Source: Nitrososphaerales archaeon (GTDB lineage: Archaea > Thermoproteota > Nitrososphaeria > Nitrososphaerales > Gagatemarchaeaceae). From it: 39,726 nt of DNA. Below the pieces are notes generated by a model. That model worked only from the letters and a program-made list of their open reading frames with translations, was not told the DNA's origin and did no database searches. The stretch covers positions 1 through 39,726 of the forward strand of contig JASHPA010000176.1 of the NCBI GenBank assembly GCA_030038365.1, written 5' to 3'. Shown one piece after another: positions 16,584-27,131 of this stretch. Within the stretch, counting starts at the first letter, position 1, and each line of letters begins with the position of its first letter. The position numbers and the translations under genes are program-made.

Positions 16584-17684
16584 ATGGCTAGTCTCTCTCA
16601 GACCTACCACGACGTCACGAAGGTGGACAGGTCCGCCTTCAGTCTTTCTGCTGGCTTGAGCGCAGCGGCCTTCGTCACAGTCCCTTTGCTGCTGGGGATC
16701 GTCACCGGGCAGCTGGCGGCGCTCATCTACACCACGCTGGGTGCGTTGATCATAACCAACACGGAAGGCACGAAGGACACTCCGACCCCGCTGCGCGTGA
16801 TGCTGGTGGCGGCGGCCACGGAGTCCCTGGCCTTCGGGCTCGGTACGCTGGCCGGGACTACGGGACTCGCTATCATCCCACTGGTAGGCGTAGGTGTGTT
16901 CACCGGCCTCCTCCTAGCCATCTATCCAGGGTACGCGCCGGCGGCTATGCAAACGGCAATCTTCTTCGCCATCGGCGCCCGTCTTCCCGGAGGTTCCGTT
17001 AGCGTAGTCGACGACAGGGTTGTCTTCTCCCTGCTTGGCGGGCTGTGGGGCATGTTCGGAGTCACGACGCACAGGTTCGTGGACGCGCGGCGAGCCAGCC
17101 CAAAGGACCCAGGTGCGGTCCCGTCCACTCCCTCCTCGAGCGTCAGGTCGCCGGGCTCTCTCTTCCAAAATGACGCCTTCAGACACGCCGTGATAGTCGG
17201 AGTTGCGTCGAGCATCGGGCTTTCCATAGGTCTGGGTCTTGGCCTTGTCCGTGATTTCTGGGTCGTTGTCACGATAATAATAGCGCTCCGGCCCGGGCTG
17301 GCCACGACCGTCGATTACACGACGATGATCGTCATCGGGACGGCACTGGGAGCGGTCATGGCGGCCGCCGTGACCCTGGAGGTGACGGCAGAGTACACTT
17401 TGTGGCTGATTCTCTTTGCTGTTGCCATCGCGTTCTTCTCCACGAGGGGGACGAACCTAGCCGTTTCACAGGTCTTCCTCACGCCCTTCATCATCATCCT
17501 GCTCAACGTCCTTTATCCGGGCCACTGGCAGCTCGCTGAGGCGCGCATACTGGACGTTCTGATAGGGGGCGCAGTCGCGCTGGCGATGGTCTACGTCCTG
17601 TTTGTGAGGGATTTTCTGAACATCGTCCGTCAGAAGCAGCGACATCCCGCGCAGGCGCGCGCTGCAGTGTGCGCCAAATGTTGA
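16584..17684 (+). CDS. FUSC-family membrane protein (aromatic-acid exporter type)
   Basis: A 366-aa membrane protein with two homologous blocks of five or six helices, as in the FUSC superfamily (fusaric acid resistance, AaeB/YccS-like). The second block contains DFWVVVTIIIALRPGLATT, the signature region of the family, followed by a conserved G-T-x-x-G helix (IVIGTALGAVMAA). A hydrophilic loop (residues 170-192) separates the halves. Bacterial relatives export aromatic acids; archaeal substrates are unknown. It starts 10 nt after the surface-protein stop with a clear SD, so the two are probably co-transcribed and may act together at the envelope. Confidence 0.8.
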   Translation: MASLSQTYHDVTKVDRSAFSLSAGLSAAAFVTVPLLLGIVTGQLAALIYTTLGALIITNTEGTKDTPTPLRVMLVAAATESLAFGLGTLAGTTGLAIIPLVGVGVFTGLLLAIYPGYAPAAMQTAIFFAIGARLPGGSVSVVDDRVVFSLLGGLWGMFGVTTHRFVDARRASPKDPGAVPSTPSSSVRSPGSLFQNDAFRHAVIVGVASSIGLSIGLGLGLVRDFWVVVTIIIALRPGLATTVDYTTMIVIGTALGAVMAAAVTLEVTAEYTLWLILFAVAIAFFSTRGTNLAVSQVFLTPFIIILLNVLYPGHWQLAEARILDVLIGGAVALAMVYVLFVRDFLNIVRQKQRHPAQARAAVCAKC

Positions 17685-17711
17685 ATTACTCGGCACACCA
17701 TATCCGTTGCG

Positions 17712-17954
17712 GTGCTGAGTGTGGTTTCAGATGATCGCGAGTTCCAGAAACAGAAGGAAGAGCTTGAGGAGAAGTTGACCAAGCTCGAGAGCGAGAGGGT
17801 GAGCCTCATCTCTGAGGTAGAGACCCTTCGACAGAGGCGAATCCTCTTAGACCTTGAGAAGAAGACCCACTCGATACAAGAGACGGTCGACATGCTGAGG
17901 CGGGAGAAGGAGGATCTGGAAGGACAGATATCCTCCCTCCAGAGCGGCCCTTAG
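17712..17954 (+). CDS. Short coiled-coil protein, 80 aa
   Basis: An 80-aa protein that is almost one continuous heptad-repeat helix (FQKQKEELEEKLTKLESE and on to residue 76), with no other domain. Start is GTG at 17712 or 17721; GTTGAATTACTC at 17680 is a weak promoter candidate. It ends 4 nt before the stop of the convergent zinc-ribbon/coiled-coil gene, whose C-terminal half is also a coiled coil. The two could partner, but that is inference. It resembles prefoldin-like or tropomyosin-like segments only in composition. Confidence 0.6.
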   Translation: MLSVVSDDREFQKQKEELEEKLTKLESERVSLISEVETLRQRRILLDLEKKTHSIQETVDMLRREKEDLEGQISSLQSGP

Positions 17955-17958
17955 GACT

Positions 17959-18381
17959 CTAGTCCTGTTCGAGCTCTTTCTCAAGGCGGTCCTTATCCGC
18001 CTTCAGTTGCTTCACGTTTTTCTCAAGCTGTCGTACTTCTCCCTCAAGCCGTGCGATGACACTGTCTTTGAGCTGTCTTGTAAGTGATTCTTCACGCTGC
18101 AGTTTCTCCTTGCGTAGGATCTCTATCTGTTCGTCCAGCGTCTCTGATTTGGTCTTGTAGTCTGCGCCTTCTTTCTTCAGCCGCGTGAATTCCGTCTCTG
18201 GCACCAGAAGGTAATGGACCCGACCGAGGACGCGAGGAAAGGTGGTGTCGCAGCGCTGGCATCGATACATGCCGACGTCTCGTTTGATGATTCCTCGCTC
18301 TCCCTGCTCCGGCTCAACTGTCACCTTGTAGACCCTGTCGGGCGAGTTGACGGTAGCCTTGCAGCTAGGGCAGGCGGGCAT
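17959..18381 (-). CDS. Zinc-ribbon plus coiled-coil protein, 140 aa
   Basis: A 140-aa protein that begins MPACPSCKATV and has a second Cys pair in YRCQRCDTTFP, together a C-x2-C ... C-x2-C zinc ribbon with about 35 residues between pairs. From about residue 65 to the end it is a long coiled coil (DEQIEILRKEKLQREESL and onward). The frame is open to 18462, but a minus-strand TATA element (GCATAAATCC, 18404-18413) supports ATG 18381. An inverted repeat lies between TATA and start. It is divergent from cdc48. Possible roles are a transcription or translation adaptor or a Cdc48/proteasome cofactor; none is shown. Confidence 0.75.
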   Translation of the reverse strand: MPACPSCKATVNSPDRVYKVTVEPEQGERGIIKRDVGMYRCQRCDTTFPRVLGRVHYLLVPETEFTRLKKEGADYKTKSETLDEQIEILRKEKLQREESLTRQLKDSVIARLEGEVRQLEKNVKQLKADKDRLEKELEQD

Positions 18382-18384
18382 TGT

Positions 18385-20636
<2,252 letters not shown>

Positions 20637-20663
20637 GACAGACCCGCGTGCCACCCGGCCCAG

Positions 20664-20669
20664 GTGAGT
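20664..20669 (+). promoter_or_regulatory. Shine-Dalgarno AGGTGA-type site
   Basis: CCAGGTGAG shortly before ATG 20674 complements the 16S rRNA 3' end. With no AT-rich box in the 37-nt gap, it suggests this dehydrogenase is co-transcribed with cdc48. Confidence 0.5.
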
Positions 20670-20673
20670 CGCT

Positions 20674-21744
20674 ATGAAGGCGATGAGGCTTCTCGAGTTC
20701 GGTGGTCGGCTTGAGTTGCGAGAACTCGACCCGCCCAGCGCTGGAGACGGCGTGCTCGTCAAGGTGGTCGCTGCGGGCGTCTGCCACACGGACATCCACG
20801 TCGTCTCAGGGGCCTACGACCTCGGGAACGGCAACCTCCTGAAGATGGTCGACAGAGGCATACACCTCCCGATGACCCCCGGTCACGAGATCGCAGGTGA
20901 GGTCGTCGAGCTCGGGGCCCACAACGGGAAAACGACGGTGCAGGAAGGAGACAGGGTGGTGGTCTTCCCATGGATAGGGTGCGGCACGTGCAGGAAGTGC
21001 CTGGCGGGTTTCGAGAACCTCTGTGAGGTCAAGCCAGCCAGCCTGGGTATCTTCCAGGATGGGGGTTACGCGGAGTACGTTTACGTGCCGCATCCTCGCT
21101 ACCTGATTCCGGCCGCGGGGCTGCGGGCCGAGGAAGCCGCCCCACTGGGATGCTCGGGACTCACCGCCTACAGCGCACTCAACAAGTGCAGGCTGGATAC
21201 GGAGGAGCTGCTCGTGATAATCGGTGCTGGAGGTCTCGGCACTACCGCAATCCAACTCGCGAGCCGGACGACGAGCGCGAGGATCGTAGCCCTGGACATC
21301 GATGACGGGAAGCTCAAACTCGCCTCCTCGCTAGGCGCCGACCAGACGATCAACACGAAGGTGCTATCCAAGAAGGACGTGGTGGATGCGATCAAGAAGG
21401 AGAACAAAGGCAGAGGGGCGGATGCCGTGATCGATTTCGTCGGCTCGCCAGCTACCAGCGAACTCGGGTTCGAGGCGCTCACAAAGCAGGGGCGGCTCGT
21501 CCTTGTGGGCCTCTTCGGGGGCGCTGCGTCATTCCCGCTTCCTCTCTTCCCTCTGAGGGGAGCGCAGGCGACAGGCAGCTTTACGGGGACCCTGACCGAG
21601 CTGAGCGAGCTGGTGCAGCTTGCCGCGAGCGGGGTGGTCAGGCCCGTGGTCTCCGGGAGGTACTCCCTCGAGGAAGCGAACGATGTCCTTGAGAAGCTGG
21701 CTAGGGGAGAGATAGCAGGCAGGGCCCTGCTGAGGCCTTACTAG
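20674..21744 (+). CDS. Zinc-dependent alcohol dehydrogenase, Sulfolobus ADH-like
   Basis: A 356-aa medium-chain dehydrogenase close in layout to the characterised Sulfolobus solfataricus NAD-dependent alcohol dehydrogenase. Catalytic zinc ligands are Cys37 (GVCHTDIH), His71-Glu72 (GHEIAGE) and the Cys in APLGCSGLTAY. Structural cysteines are 103, 106, 109 and 117. The cofactor motif GAGGLG is followed by ALDIDDGKL, whose Asp favours NAD. The gene appears to be downstream in a cdc48 transcript (SD only). Its TAG stop shares the CTAG palindrome with the stop of the convergent RAM-domain gene. The substrate is unknown. Confidence 0.93.
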   Translation: MKAMRLLEFGGRLELRELDPPSAGDGVLVKVVAAGVCHTDIHVVSGAYDLGNGNLLKMVDRGIHLPMTPGHEIAGEVVELGAHNGKTTVQEGDRVVVFPWIGCGTCRKCLAGFENLCEVKPASLGIFQDGGYAEYVYVPHPRYLIPAAGLRAEEAAPLGCSGLTAYSALNKCRLDTEELLVIIGAGGLGTTAIQLASRTTSARIVALDIDDGKLKLASSLGADQTINTKVLSKKDVVDAIKKENKGRGADAVIDFVGSPATSELGFEALTKQGRLVLVGLFGGAASFPLPLFPLRGAQATGSFTGTLTELSELVQLAASGVVRPVVSGRYSLEEANDVLEKLARGEIAGRALLRPY

Positions 21745-21974
21745 GTCTCCGCTACGATTATGGTATTGGTCGCAAGCACGCTGTTGAGCTTGCGCATCTC
21801 AGCGTTCACAGTATTCTTGAGCTCCTCCATCGTGTCGGCCTTCACTTCGGCGACGATGTCGTAGACACCGTAGACCTCGTACACTTTGTCGACATGCTTG
21901 AGGGCTTTCAGCTCGGAGACCACGTCCTTGTCCGTACCCACCTTCACGTTCATCATGACGAAGGCCTTCGGCAT
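21741..21974 (-). CDS. Stand-alone Lrp/AsnC ligand-binding (RAM) domain protein
   Basis: A 77-aa protein made only of the Lrp/AsnC effector domain: MPKAFVMMNVKVG (strand 1), the helix DKDVVSELKAL, VDKVYEVYGVYDIVAEVKA (strands 2-3), the helix MEELKNTVNAEM and a final strand. There is no helix-turn-helix, so it cannot bind DNA alone. Such SraM/RAM-only proteins bind amino acids and may modulate full-length Lrp regulators or enzymes. The frame is open to 22067, but MPKAF is the canonical start; GAATATATGC on the plus strand at 22005-22014 marks its TATA region. It lies between an alcohol dehydrogenase and a glutamate dehydrogenase gene. Confidence 0.88.
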   Translation of the reverse strand: MPKAFVMMNVKVGTDKDVVSELKALKHVDKVYEVYGVYDIVAEVKADTMEELKNTVNAEMRKLNSVLATNTIIVAET

Positions 21975-22175
21975 GCTACAGTCGGCTTTCCGTGGCAGTA
22001 CCTGGAATATATGCGATTCTAGTCCGTTTCCGGGAGGTCCAAAGCAGACTGAACGTACATAGTACAAGAACTGCTGCTCGAAGAAGAGGTTCCGACTTCG
22101 GGCTCATCGGTTCGAGCTATCCTCGCTGTCTATTATCGTCATCCACTTATTCACTTGCTCGACCTCAATGCCGCA

Positions 22176-23534
22176 ATGGCTTCTCGAAGCTCCTTCGTAG
22201 TGGAACCCCGAAAATCTCCGGTCAGGAAGGGAAGATTCTTACAGAGCCAGATCGGCCGTCGGCTGGAGAGCCGGTTGGTAGACGAGGACCCGTATGATAA
22301 CGCCCTGACACAGCTCGCTTCGATAACCGAGGTGGTCCAGATCGAACCCGAGTATTTCGAGATGCTCAAGCATCCGCGCAGGGAGGTCGTCGTATACCTG
22401 CCTTTGAAACTAAACGCCCACGACCAGCTGACGTGCATGGGTTACCGTGTCCAGCACAACAACGCGAGAGGCCCTTACAAGGGAGGGCTCCGTTACCACC
22501 CCTCCGCCAGTCTGAACGACGTCCGCGCGCTGGCGATGTGGATGACCTGGAAGACGGCCATAATCGACGTTCCGTACGGAGGCGCCAAGGGAGGGATCAC
22601 CGTCGACCCATCAAAGCTCACCCAGGACGACCAAGAGCGTCTGACCAGGAAGTACGTCGACGCCATCGAGCGCGATATCGGACCGGAGGTCGACATCATG
22701 GCCCCGGATGTGAACACGAATCCCCAGACGATGGCCTGGATAATGAATGAGTACTCGAAGCTCAAGTCGCAGAACGTCCCCGCCGTCGTGACCGGTAAGC
22801 CCATCGAGCTCGGTGGGTCGGAGGGACGGGTCGCCGCTACAGGAAGAGGTGTCTCTATCTGTGCGGGAGAAGCGGCAAAGACCTTCCTGAAAAAGGACAT
22901 CGGCGATACCACCGTAGCGGTTCAGGGCTTCGGCAACGTGGGCAGCAATACCGTCGCCTCGCTCATCAGGATGGGGGCGAGGGTCGTGGCAGTTAGCGAC
23001 GTGAAAGGTGGCGTGATGTCGCGGCGACCCGTAGGTCTAGACGTGAGCTACGAGAAGCTGCTCGAGACCTCGGCCAGCAAGGGTTCGGTCTCCAAGCTGG
23101 AAGGAGGAGAGCTCATATCCAACGAGGAGCTGCTCGAATTGGACGTGGACATCCTCATCCCGGCCGCGCTCGAGAACCAGATCACAGAGTCGAACGCAGG
23201 CTCGATCAAGGCGAAGCTGATAGTGGAGGGAGCGAACGGCCCCACGACACCCCACGCCGACAAGATACTCAGCAGGAATGGGATAACGGTCATCCCGGAC
23301 ATTGTCGCGAACTCGGGCGGGGTCCTCGTGTCTTACTTCGAGTGGGTGCAGAACCTGAACCGCGACCACTGGACCGAGGAGGCGGTGAATTCACGTCTTG
23401 ACGATAAGATGAGACGGGCGTTCCGCGATGTCCTCAGACTTTCCCAGAAGGAAGGCATCGACATGAGGAAGGCGGCGCTGGCGATCGCCGTGAAGAAGGT
23501 CACCTCTGCGATGCGCCTGAGCGGCTGGCACTGA
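22176..23534 (+). CDS. gdhA: Glutamate dehydrogenase (paralogue 2, N-terminally extended)
   Basis: A 452-aa Glu/Leu/Phe/Val dehydrogenase. Relative to paralogue 1 (9214) it carries an extra basic N-terminal segment of roughly 35-40 residues (ASRSSFVVEPRKSPVRKGR...) before DPYDNALTQL. Core motifs are intact: IDVPYGGAKGGITVDP, APDVNTNPQTMAWI, GFGNVG and VEGANGPTTP. A TTG at 22155 is possible, but CCACTTATTC at 22143-22152 fits ATG 22176; an in-frame TTG at 22275 would give a conventional length. The two paralogues may differ in coenzyme or direction, as in other archaea with several copies. The C-terminal helix is conserved. Confidence 0.93.
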   Translation: MASRSSFVVEPRKSPVRKGRFLQSQIGRRLESRLVDEDPYDNALTQLASITEVVQIEPEYFEMLKHPRREVVVYLPLKLNAHDQLTCMGYRVQHNNARGPYKGGLRYHPSASLNDVRALAMWMTWKTAIIDVPYGGAKGGITVDPSKLTQDDQERLTRKYVDAIERDIGPEVDIMAPDVNTNPQTMAWIMNEYSKLKSQNVPAVVTGKPIELGGSEGRVAATGRGVSICAGEAAKTFLKKDIGDTTVAVQGFGNVGSNTVASLIRMGARVVAVSDVKGGVMSRRPVGLDVSYEKLLETSASKGSVSKLEGGELISNEELLELDVDILIPAALENQITESNAGSIKAKLIVEGANGPTTPHADKILSRNGITVIPDIVANSGGVLVSYFEWVQNLNRDHWTEEAVNSRLDDKMRRAFRDVLRLSQKEGIDMRKAALAIAVKKVTSAMRLSGWH

Positions 23535-23581
23535 CCAGGAGAGCACGCGCAAGGCCTAAAGGCGCGGAGGAGTCCGCTTCC

Positions 23582-24403
23582 GTGTTGGCCCACCGCGTCC
23601 ACACACACTGGTACATGGTCGAGCCCGGGAAGAAGGTTAGGCGGAAGGACTGGGACCCGAACGACACATCGGGCTTTGACGGCGGAGAGGACGAAGCGCG
23701 CGAGGAGTCGGTCGTCCTAGACGCGGCACTCGACGAGCTCCAAGACAAGCTCTACGCGGAACACAAGCGCAAGGTCCTCATCATCCTCCAGGCGATGGAC
23801 ACAGGAGGGAAGGACGGAACCATAAGGAGGATTTTCGAAGGCGTCAACCCCTCAGGGGTCCGCGTCGCTCACTTCCGCGAGCCAACCCCCGACGAGAAGG
23901 CCCATGACTTTCTGTGGAGGATACACCAGCAGGTTCCCGGCTATGGTGAACTCACGATCTTCAACAGGTCACACTATGAGGGAGTGCTCGTCGAACGGGT
24001 CCACAAGATCGTCCCGAAGGAAGTCTGGCACAGGAGGTACCGGCAGATCAACAATTTCGAAAGAATGCTGACCGAGGAAGGCACGACCATACTCAAGTTC
24101 TACCTCCATATCGACGCAGACGAGCAGAGGAAGCGGCTGCGCGAAAGGCTGGATGACCCCAACAAGCAGTGGAAGTTCAGCGAGGACGACCTCAAGGAGA
24201 GGAAGCACTGGGACGGCTACATGAAGGCCTACGAGGAGATGCTCCAGAAGACGAGCACCGAGTACGCCCCCTGGTATATCGTCCCGTCCAACCACAGGTG
24301 GTTCAGGGACCTTCTGGTCGCGACCATCATCGTGAAGACCCTGGAGGGATTCGACATGAAATACCCAGCCCTCTTGCAGGACCCACGGTCCGTAAGGATA
24401 TAG
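23582..24403 (+). CDS. ppk2: PPK2-family polyphosphate:nucleotide phosphotransferase
   Basis: A 273-aa PPK2 enzyme, which transfers phosphate between polyphosphate and nucleoside mono- or diphosphates. Walker A DTGGKDG is at 73-79, the Walker B-like TIFNRSHYEGVLV begins near 125, and the lid and C-terminal TSTEYAPWYIVPSNHRWFR motif is complete. The length and the HFREPTPDEKAHDFLWR region match the PPK2_rel_1/TIGR03709 type (often class III, acting on AMP and ADP). No PPK1 or exopolyphosphatase gene is seen here. Start is GTG 23582, about 25 nt after GGCCTAAAGG. It would allow ATP or GTP regeneration from stored polyphosphate. Confidence 0.93.
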   Translation: MLAHRVHTHWYMVEPGKKVRRKDWDPNDTSGFDGGEDEAREESVVLDAALDELQDKLYAEHKRKVLIILQAMDTGGKDGTIRRIFEGVNPSGVRVAHFREPTPDEKAHDFLWRIHQQVPGYGELTIFNRSHYEGVLVERVHKIVPKEVWHRRYRQINNFERMLTEEGTTILKFYLHIDADEQRKRLRERLDDPNKQWKFSEDDLKERKHWDGYMKAYEEMLQKTSTEYAPWYIVPSNHRWFRDLLVATIIVKTLEGFDMKYPALLQDPRSVRI

Positions 24404-24421
24404 TCGCGCTACCCGCAGCGC

Positions 24422-24619
24422 TTAACACTCTAGCTCGGCGAGTTTCACCCACTCATGCTCGGCCCCTGCGGTAGGCGATAACTGGAAGATGGAGACATCG
24501 TCGTACTCTCCGGTCTCCTCTAGGAAGTCCTTCAGGTTGAACGCGCTCTGCAGCGAGCTCTGCTCGAATCGGCTGAGCGTGGTTGCGCTTTTTGCTACCA
24601 CAAGTATCCGCGGGTTCAT
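24422..24619 (-). CDS. Small hypothetical protein, 65 aa
   Basis: A 65-aa protein beginning MNPRILVVAKSATTLSRF. A first hydrophobic strand is followed by a helix (LQSAFNLKDFLEETGEYDD) and a second strand (VSIFQLS), like a miniature beta-alpha-beta unit. No family recognised. The frame is open to 24664, but the very strong minus-strand TATA region (about 24638-24653) places the start at ATG 24619 as a leaderless gene. It has an unusually strong promoter for so small a gene. Confidence 0.6.
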   Translation of the reverse strand: MNPRILVVAKSATTLSRFEQSSLQSAFNLKDFLEETGEYDDVSIFQLSPTAGAEHEWVKLAELEC

Positions 24620-24637
24620 GGTCTTCTGAAGGATATT

Positions 24638-24653
24638 CTTATTATATATAATT
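24638..24653 (-). promoter_or_regulatory. TATA-rich promoter of the 65-aa gene
   Basis: Alternating AT sequence centred near 24645, about 26 nt before the ATG at 24619 on the minus strand. It is the most AT-rich promoter in the window. Confidence 0.6.
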
Positions 24654-24688
24654 CTCTGTCGCAATTATTCCTACCGGTATCGGCCGCG

Positions 24689-25909
24689 TCAGCCTCCTGT
24701 TTCCGCCTTGATTGGATGCTCTATGCGCGCAGGCCTTCGTTCGCCGAGCCTTTGCAGCAGGGGACCCACGATTGCTGTGACCAGGACGGTTATCCCGAGG
24801 ATCGAGAAGACGGAGTTTGTGATGAGAGCTGAGGCGAGGGCGGTCTGTCCGATGATGAACGAGAATTCTCCCCGGGGCACCAACCAGGCGCCGACCAGTT
24901 GGGGTTCTGTCTCCTTGAACGAATTTCCCATCTGTAGAACCTTTCCCACCAGGATGCCGCCGAAGAACTTGGCGGCAACGAGCAGGGTCAAGATCAATAC
25001 TAGCGAACCCCAGACAGCGAGGGCGGGGAACGGGTCTATTTCGGTCCCCATGTAGACGAAGAAGATGAAGACGAGGAGGCCTCTGACTGGTGCGACCTTC
25101 ACGGTCAGGAACCTCGAGTGTTTACCGCGGATGGCGAGTCCGATTATGAACGCACCGACGCCCGCAGAGTAGCCGAGATAGGAGCCGAGGACCCCGAAAC
25201 CGAACCCTAGCCCTAGCGCGAAGAGGAATGGGAGCTCCTCGAACTCTTCCTCGAAGCTGCTCAGATAATTTATCGCGGGTGGGGCAAGGTACCGGGCGAC
25301 GATGAAGCCGAGCCCGAGGAGGGCGAACCCTCCCGCGATGGTCTCTGCTATGGAGATCGTCCCAACCTGGGTTGCAACCGTGCCGGTGGCGGGGAGAGAT
25401 GAGATGACTATGAGGAAAGCTATCGCTGCGACGTCCTCGACAACTAGCATGCCCATGAGCAGTCTAAGCGCTTCGTCGGGCGTTCCCCTGCCGAGGATGA
25501 GTTGTCCCACGATGGCGGTACTGGTGACGCTGCTGGCCAGGGCGAAGATCAGCGTCTCGGCCAAGCTCATCCTGAGGACGTAGGCGCAAACCAGCCCGAC
25601 GAGGAAGGTCAGCCCCATCTCCAGGACCGCGAGGAACCCAGCCCTGCCTATCATCTTCGCGAACTTCACCGGGTCCAGTTCCAGCCCGATGAGGAATAGG
25701 AGCACGACTATGCCGACGGTCGCGATGTCACCGATCACGGCCGTATCCGAGGTAGAGACCCAGCCCAGAACATACGGGCCTGCGATCATGCCTGCGAGGA
25801 TCTCGGCAGTGATTATCGGAAGTCTGAGGCGTGCGGTGAAGAGCCCGATAGCGAGGGCGACGCCGGAGAGTATTCCGAGGGACAGCAGGAAGCCGACGCT
25901 TTCTGCCAT
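24689..25909 (-). CDS. CPA2-family Na+(K+)/H+ antiporter (KefB/NapA-like)
   Basis: A 406-aa membrane protein with 12-13 helices of the monovalent cation:proton antiporter-2 family. The first helices (GLFTARLRLPIITAEILAGMIAGPYVLG) and the FLIGLELDPVKF segment are diagnostic, as is LVVEDVAAIAFLIV, whose Glu-Asp pair corresponds to the ion-binding residues of the central helix. It ends soon after the last helix and lacks the TrkA-N/TrkA-C regulatory domain of KefB. It should exchange Na+ or K+ for H+ across the cytoplasmic membrane. Upstream on the same strand, 76 nt away, is a 57-aa zinc-ribbon gene that may share its transcript. Confidence 0.9.
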   Translation of the reverse strand: MAESVGFLLSLGILSGVALAIGLFTARLRLPIITAEILAGMIAGPYVLGWVSTSDTAVIGDIATVGIVVLLFLIGLELDPVKFAKMIGRAGFLAVLEMGLTFLVGLVCAYVLRMSLAETLIFALASSVTSTAIVGQLILGRGTPDEALRLLMGMLVVEDVAAIAFLIVISSLPATGTVATQVGTISIAETIAGGFALLGLGFIVARYLAPPAINYLSSFEEEFEELPFLFALGLGFGFGVLGSYLGYSAGVGAFIIGLAIRGKHSRFLTVKVAPVRGLLVFIFFVYMGTEIDPFPALAVWGSLVLILTLLVAAKFFGGILVGKVLQMGNSFKETEPQLVGAWLVPRGEFSFIIGQTALASALITNSVFSILGITVLVTAIVGPLLQRLGERRPARIEHPIKAETGG

Positions 25910-25985
25910 GATGTCTTGTTGTCAGGACACCGCCGTGTACCGCATTCGTCGCGCTTTGCCTGGAGATCGCGGATTCAACCTTGCG

Positions 25986-26159
25986 CTACCTTCCAACATA
26001 ATACAGGAGACCGCATTTCGGGCAGTGATAGAGCATCGGCGTGACTCTCCCACTCGGGGGCTTGGTCGCTGCGTTAGTCGTTCGTTTGGTCTTCACGCCT
26101 TGGGGTAGTTCTTCCAGCGTCAGCTTACAGAATCGACATTCGACGATGCGGTCTCTCAT
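25986..26159 (-). CDS. 57-aa zinc-ribbon microprotein
   Basis: I translated this by hand from the gap between the antiporter and the next gene. It encodes 57 residues with Cys8 and Cys11 (ECRFCKLTLEEL) and Cys46 and Cys49 (YHCPKCGLLYYVGR), a C-x2-C / C-x2-C zinc ribbon with a basic Thr/Lys linker (KTKRTTNAATKPP). The ATG at 26159 is the only good start. TTAAATA on the minus strand near 26205-26212 could be its promoter with a leader of about 20 nt. The function is unknown; such ribbons are common in RNA polymerase, ribosome and rubredoxin-like proteins. Confidence 0.6.
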   Translation of the reverse strand: MRDRIVECRFCKLTLEELPQGVKTKRTTNAATKPPSGRVTPMLYHCPKCGLLYYVGR

Positions 26160-26261
26160 TGCCTTATGGTTCAGTCACTCCTTCCAGCTCTTTGGGTCAA
26201 TTCCTATTTAATGAAGACGGTTCCTCGCTTGCGCCAAGCCTCAGACCGTAACGCGGTGCAC

Positions 26262-26271
26262 GCTACTTATC
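26262..26271 (+). promoter_or_regulatory. Promoter box GCTACTTATC
   Basis: Ends 25 nt before ATG 26296, at leaderless spacing. Confidence 0.5.
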
Positions 26272-26295
26272 TATCGAAAAGACCTAGCCACGACT

Positions 26296-27108
26296 ATGCA
26301 GAACATCGACCCATTCCTGCTCCTAGAGCCGGTGCTCTTCATTTTGCTTGGTCTGGGCACGGTGGTCTACTGGAGACTGAAGAGGAGGCTGATCTGGATC
26401 GTGTTACTGCTTTCGATGATTGCCTACGCAGCGGCAATCGCCCTCAAGGAGGTTATACAGGTGTACACTGCCGCCGCGGTCGCCGTCGATTTCGGTTACG
26501 TGAGCTTGGAGACAGCCCTCTACTACGGGCTCCAGACCTGCTTCCTGGAGGTGGGTCTCGCATACCTCGTTGCGAGATACGCGGTTGCGAGAAAGCTCAT
26601 CACCGATGCGGATAGCGAAGGTTATGGGGTCTCGCTGGCATTCTGGGAGAACGCAGTGCTGCTGGGCGCGCTGACCCTGTTCAACCTAGTGGTGACATAC
26701 GTGCTCATCGCGGACTCTCTACTACCGCAATCCGTCTATCAGACGATAGTAAGTTCCGAGCCGGCGCTGTTCTACTCTCCTCAGCAGCTGGCCGTGCCGA
26801 TAGCGCTGGCTGTCCTCGAGAGATTCTCGTCGTTCCTGGTCCACTTCGCCTGGGGCTATCTGTGTGTCTTGGCGGCGTTTTTGCGGAAGCCGGTATACTT
26901 CCTCGTCGCTTTGCCCATGGGACTGATAGATGCGCTGGTGCCACTCGCCCAGGTTATCCCCACTTGGGAGTTCGAGCTAATCATATTCGTATTCTCTGTC
27001 GCCTGCGTGGCCATCGCCTGGAGGGTGACGGAAGGTTACAGGCATGGCCTGTTGCCGCAGGTCGCGGTCGCATGGACTGGAGCCGACCCGAGCCATCAAG
27101 GAAATTAA
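26296..27108 (+). CDS. Polytopic membrane protein, possibly YhfC-like
   Basis: A 270-aa protein with about seven hydrophobic segments. Charged residues inside or beside helices (LQTCFLEVGLAYLVARY, SLAFWENAVLLG, LERFSSFLVHFAWGYL) recall the Glu and His positions of the YhfC/PrsW group of putative intramembrane metalloproteases, where E-R and H motifs sit in consecutive helices. The match is by eye and partial, so I regard a YhfC-like role as possible, not established. The promoter of the following flavin reductase overlaps its stop codon. Confidence 0.6.
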   Translation: MQNIDPFLLLEPVLFILLGLGTVVYWRLKRRLIWIVLLLSMIAYAAAIALKEVIQVYTAAAVAVDFGYVSLETALYYGLQTCFLEVGLAYLVARYAVARKLITDADSEGYGVSLAFWENAVLLGALTLFNLVVTYVLIADSLLPQSVYQTIVSSEPALFYSPQQLAVPIALAVLERFSSFLVHFAWGYLCVLAAFLRKPVYFLVALPMGLIDALVPLAQVIPTWEFELIIFVFSVACVAIAWRVTEGYRHGLLPQVAVAWTGADPSHQGN

Positions 27109-27131
27109 GCAACGGGTGGTCTCTCCACGGC

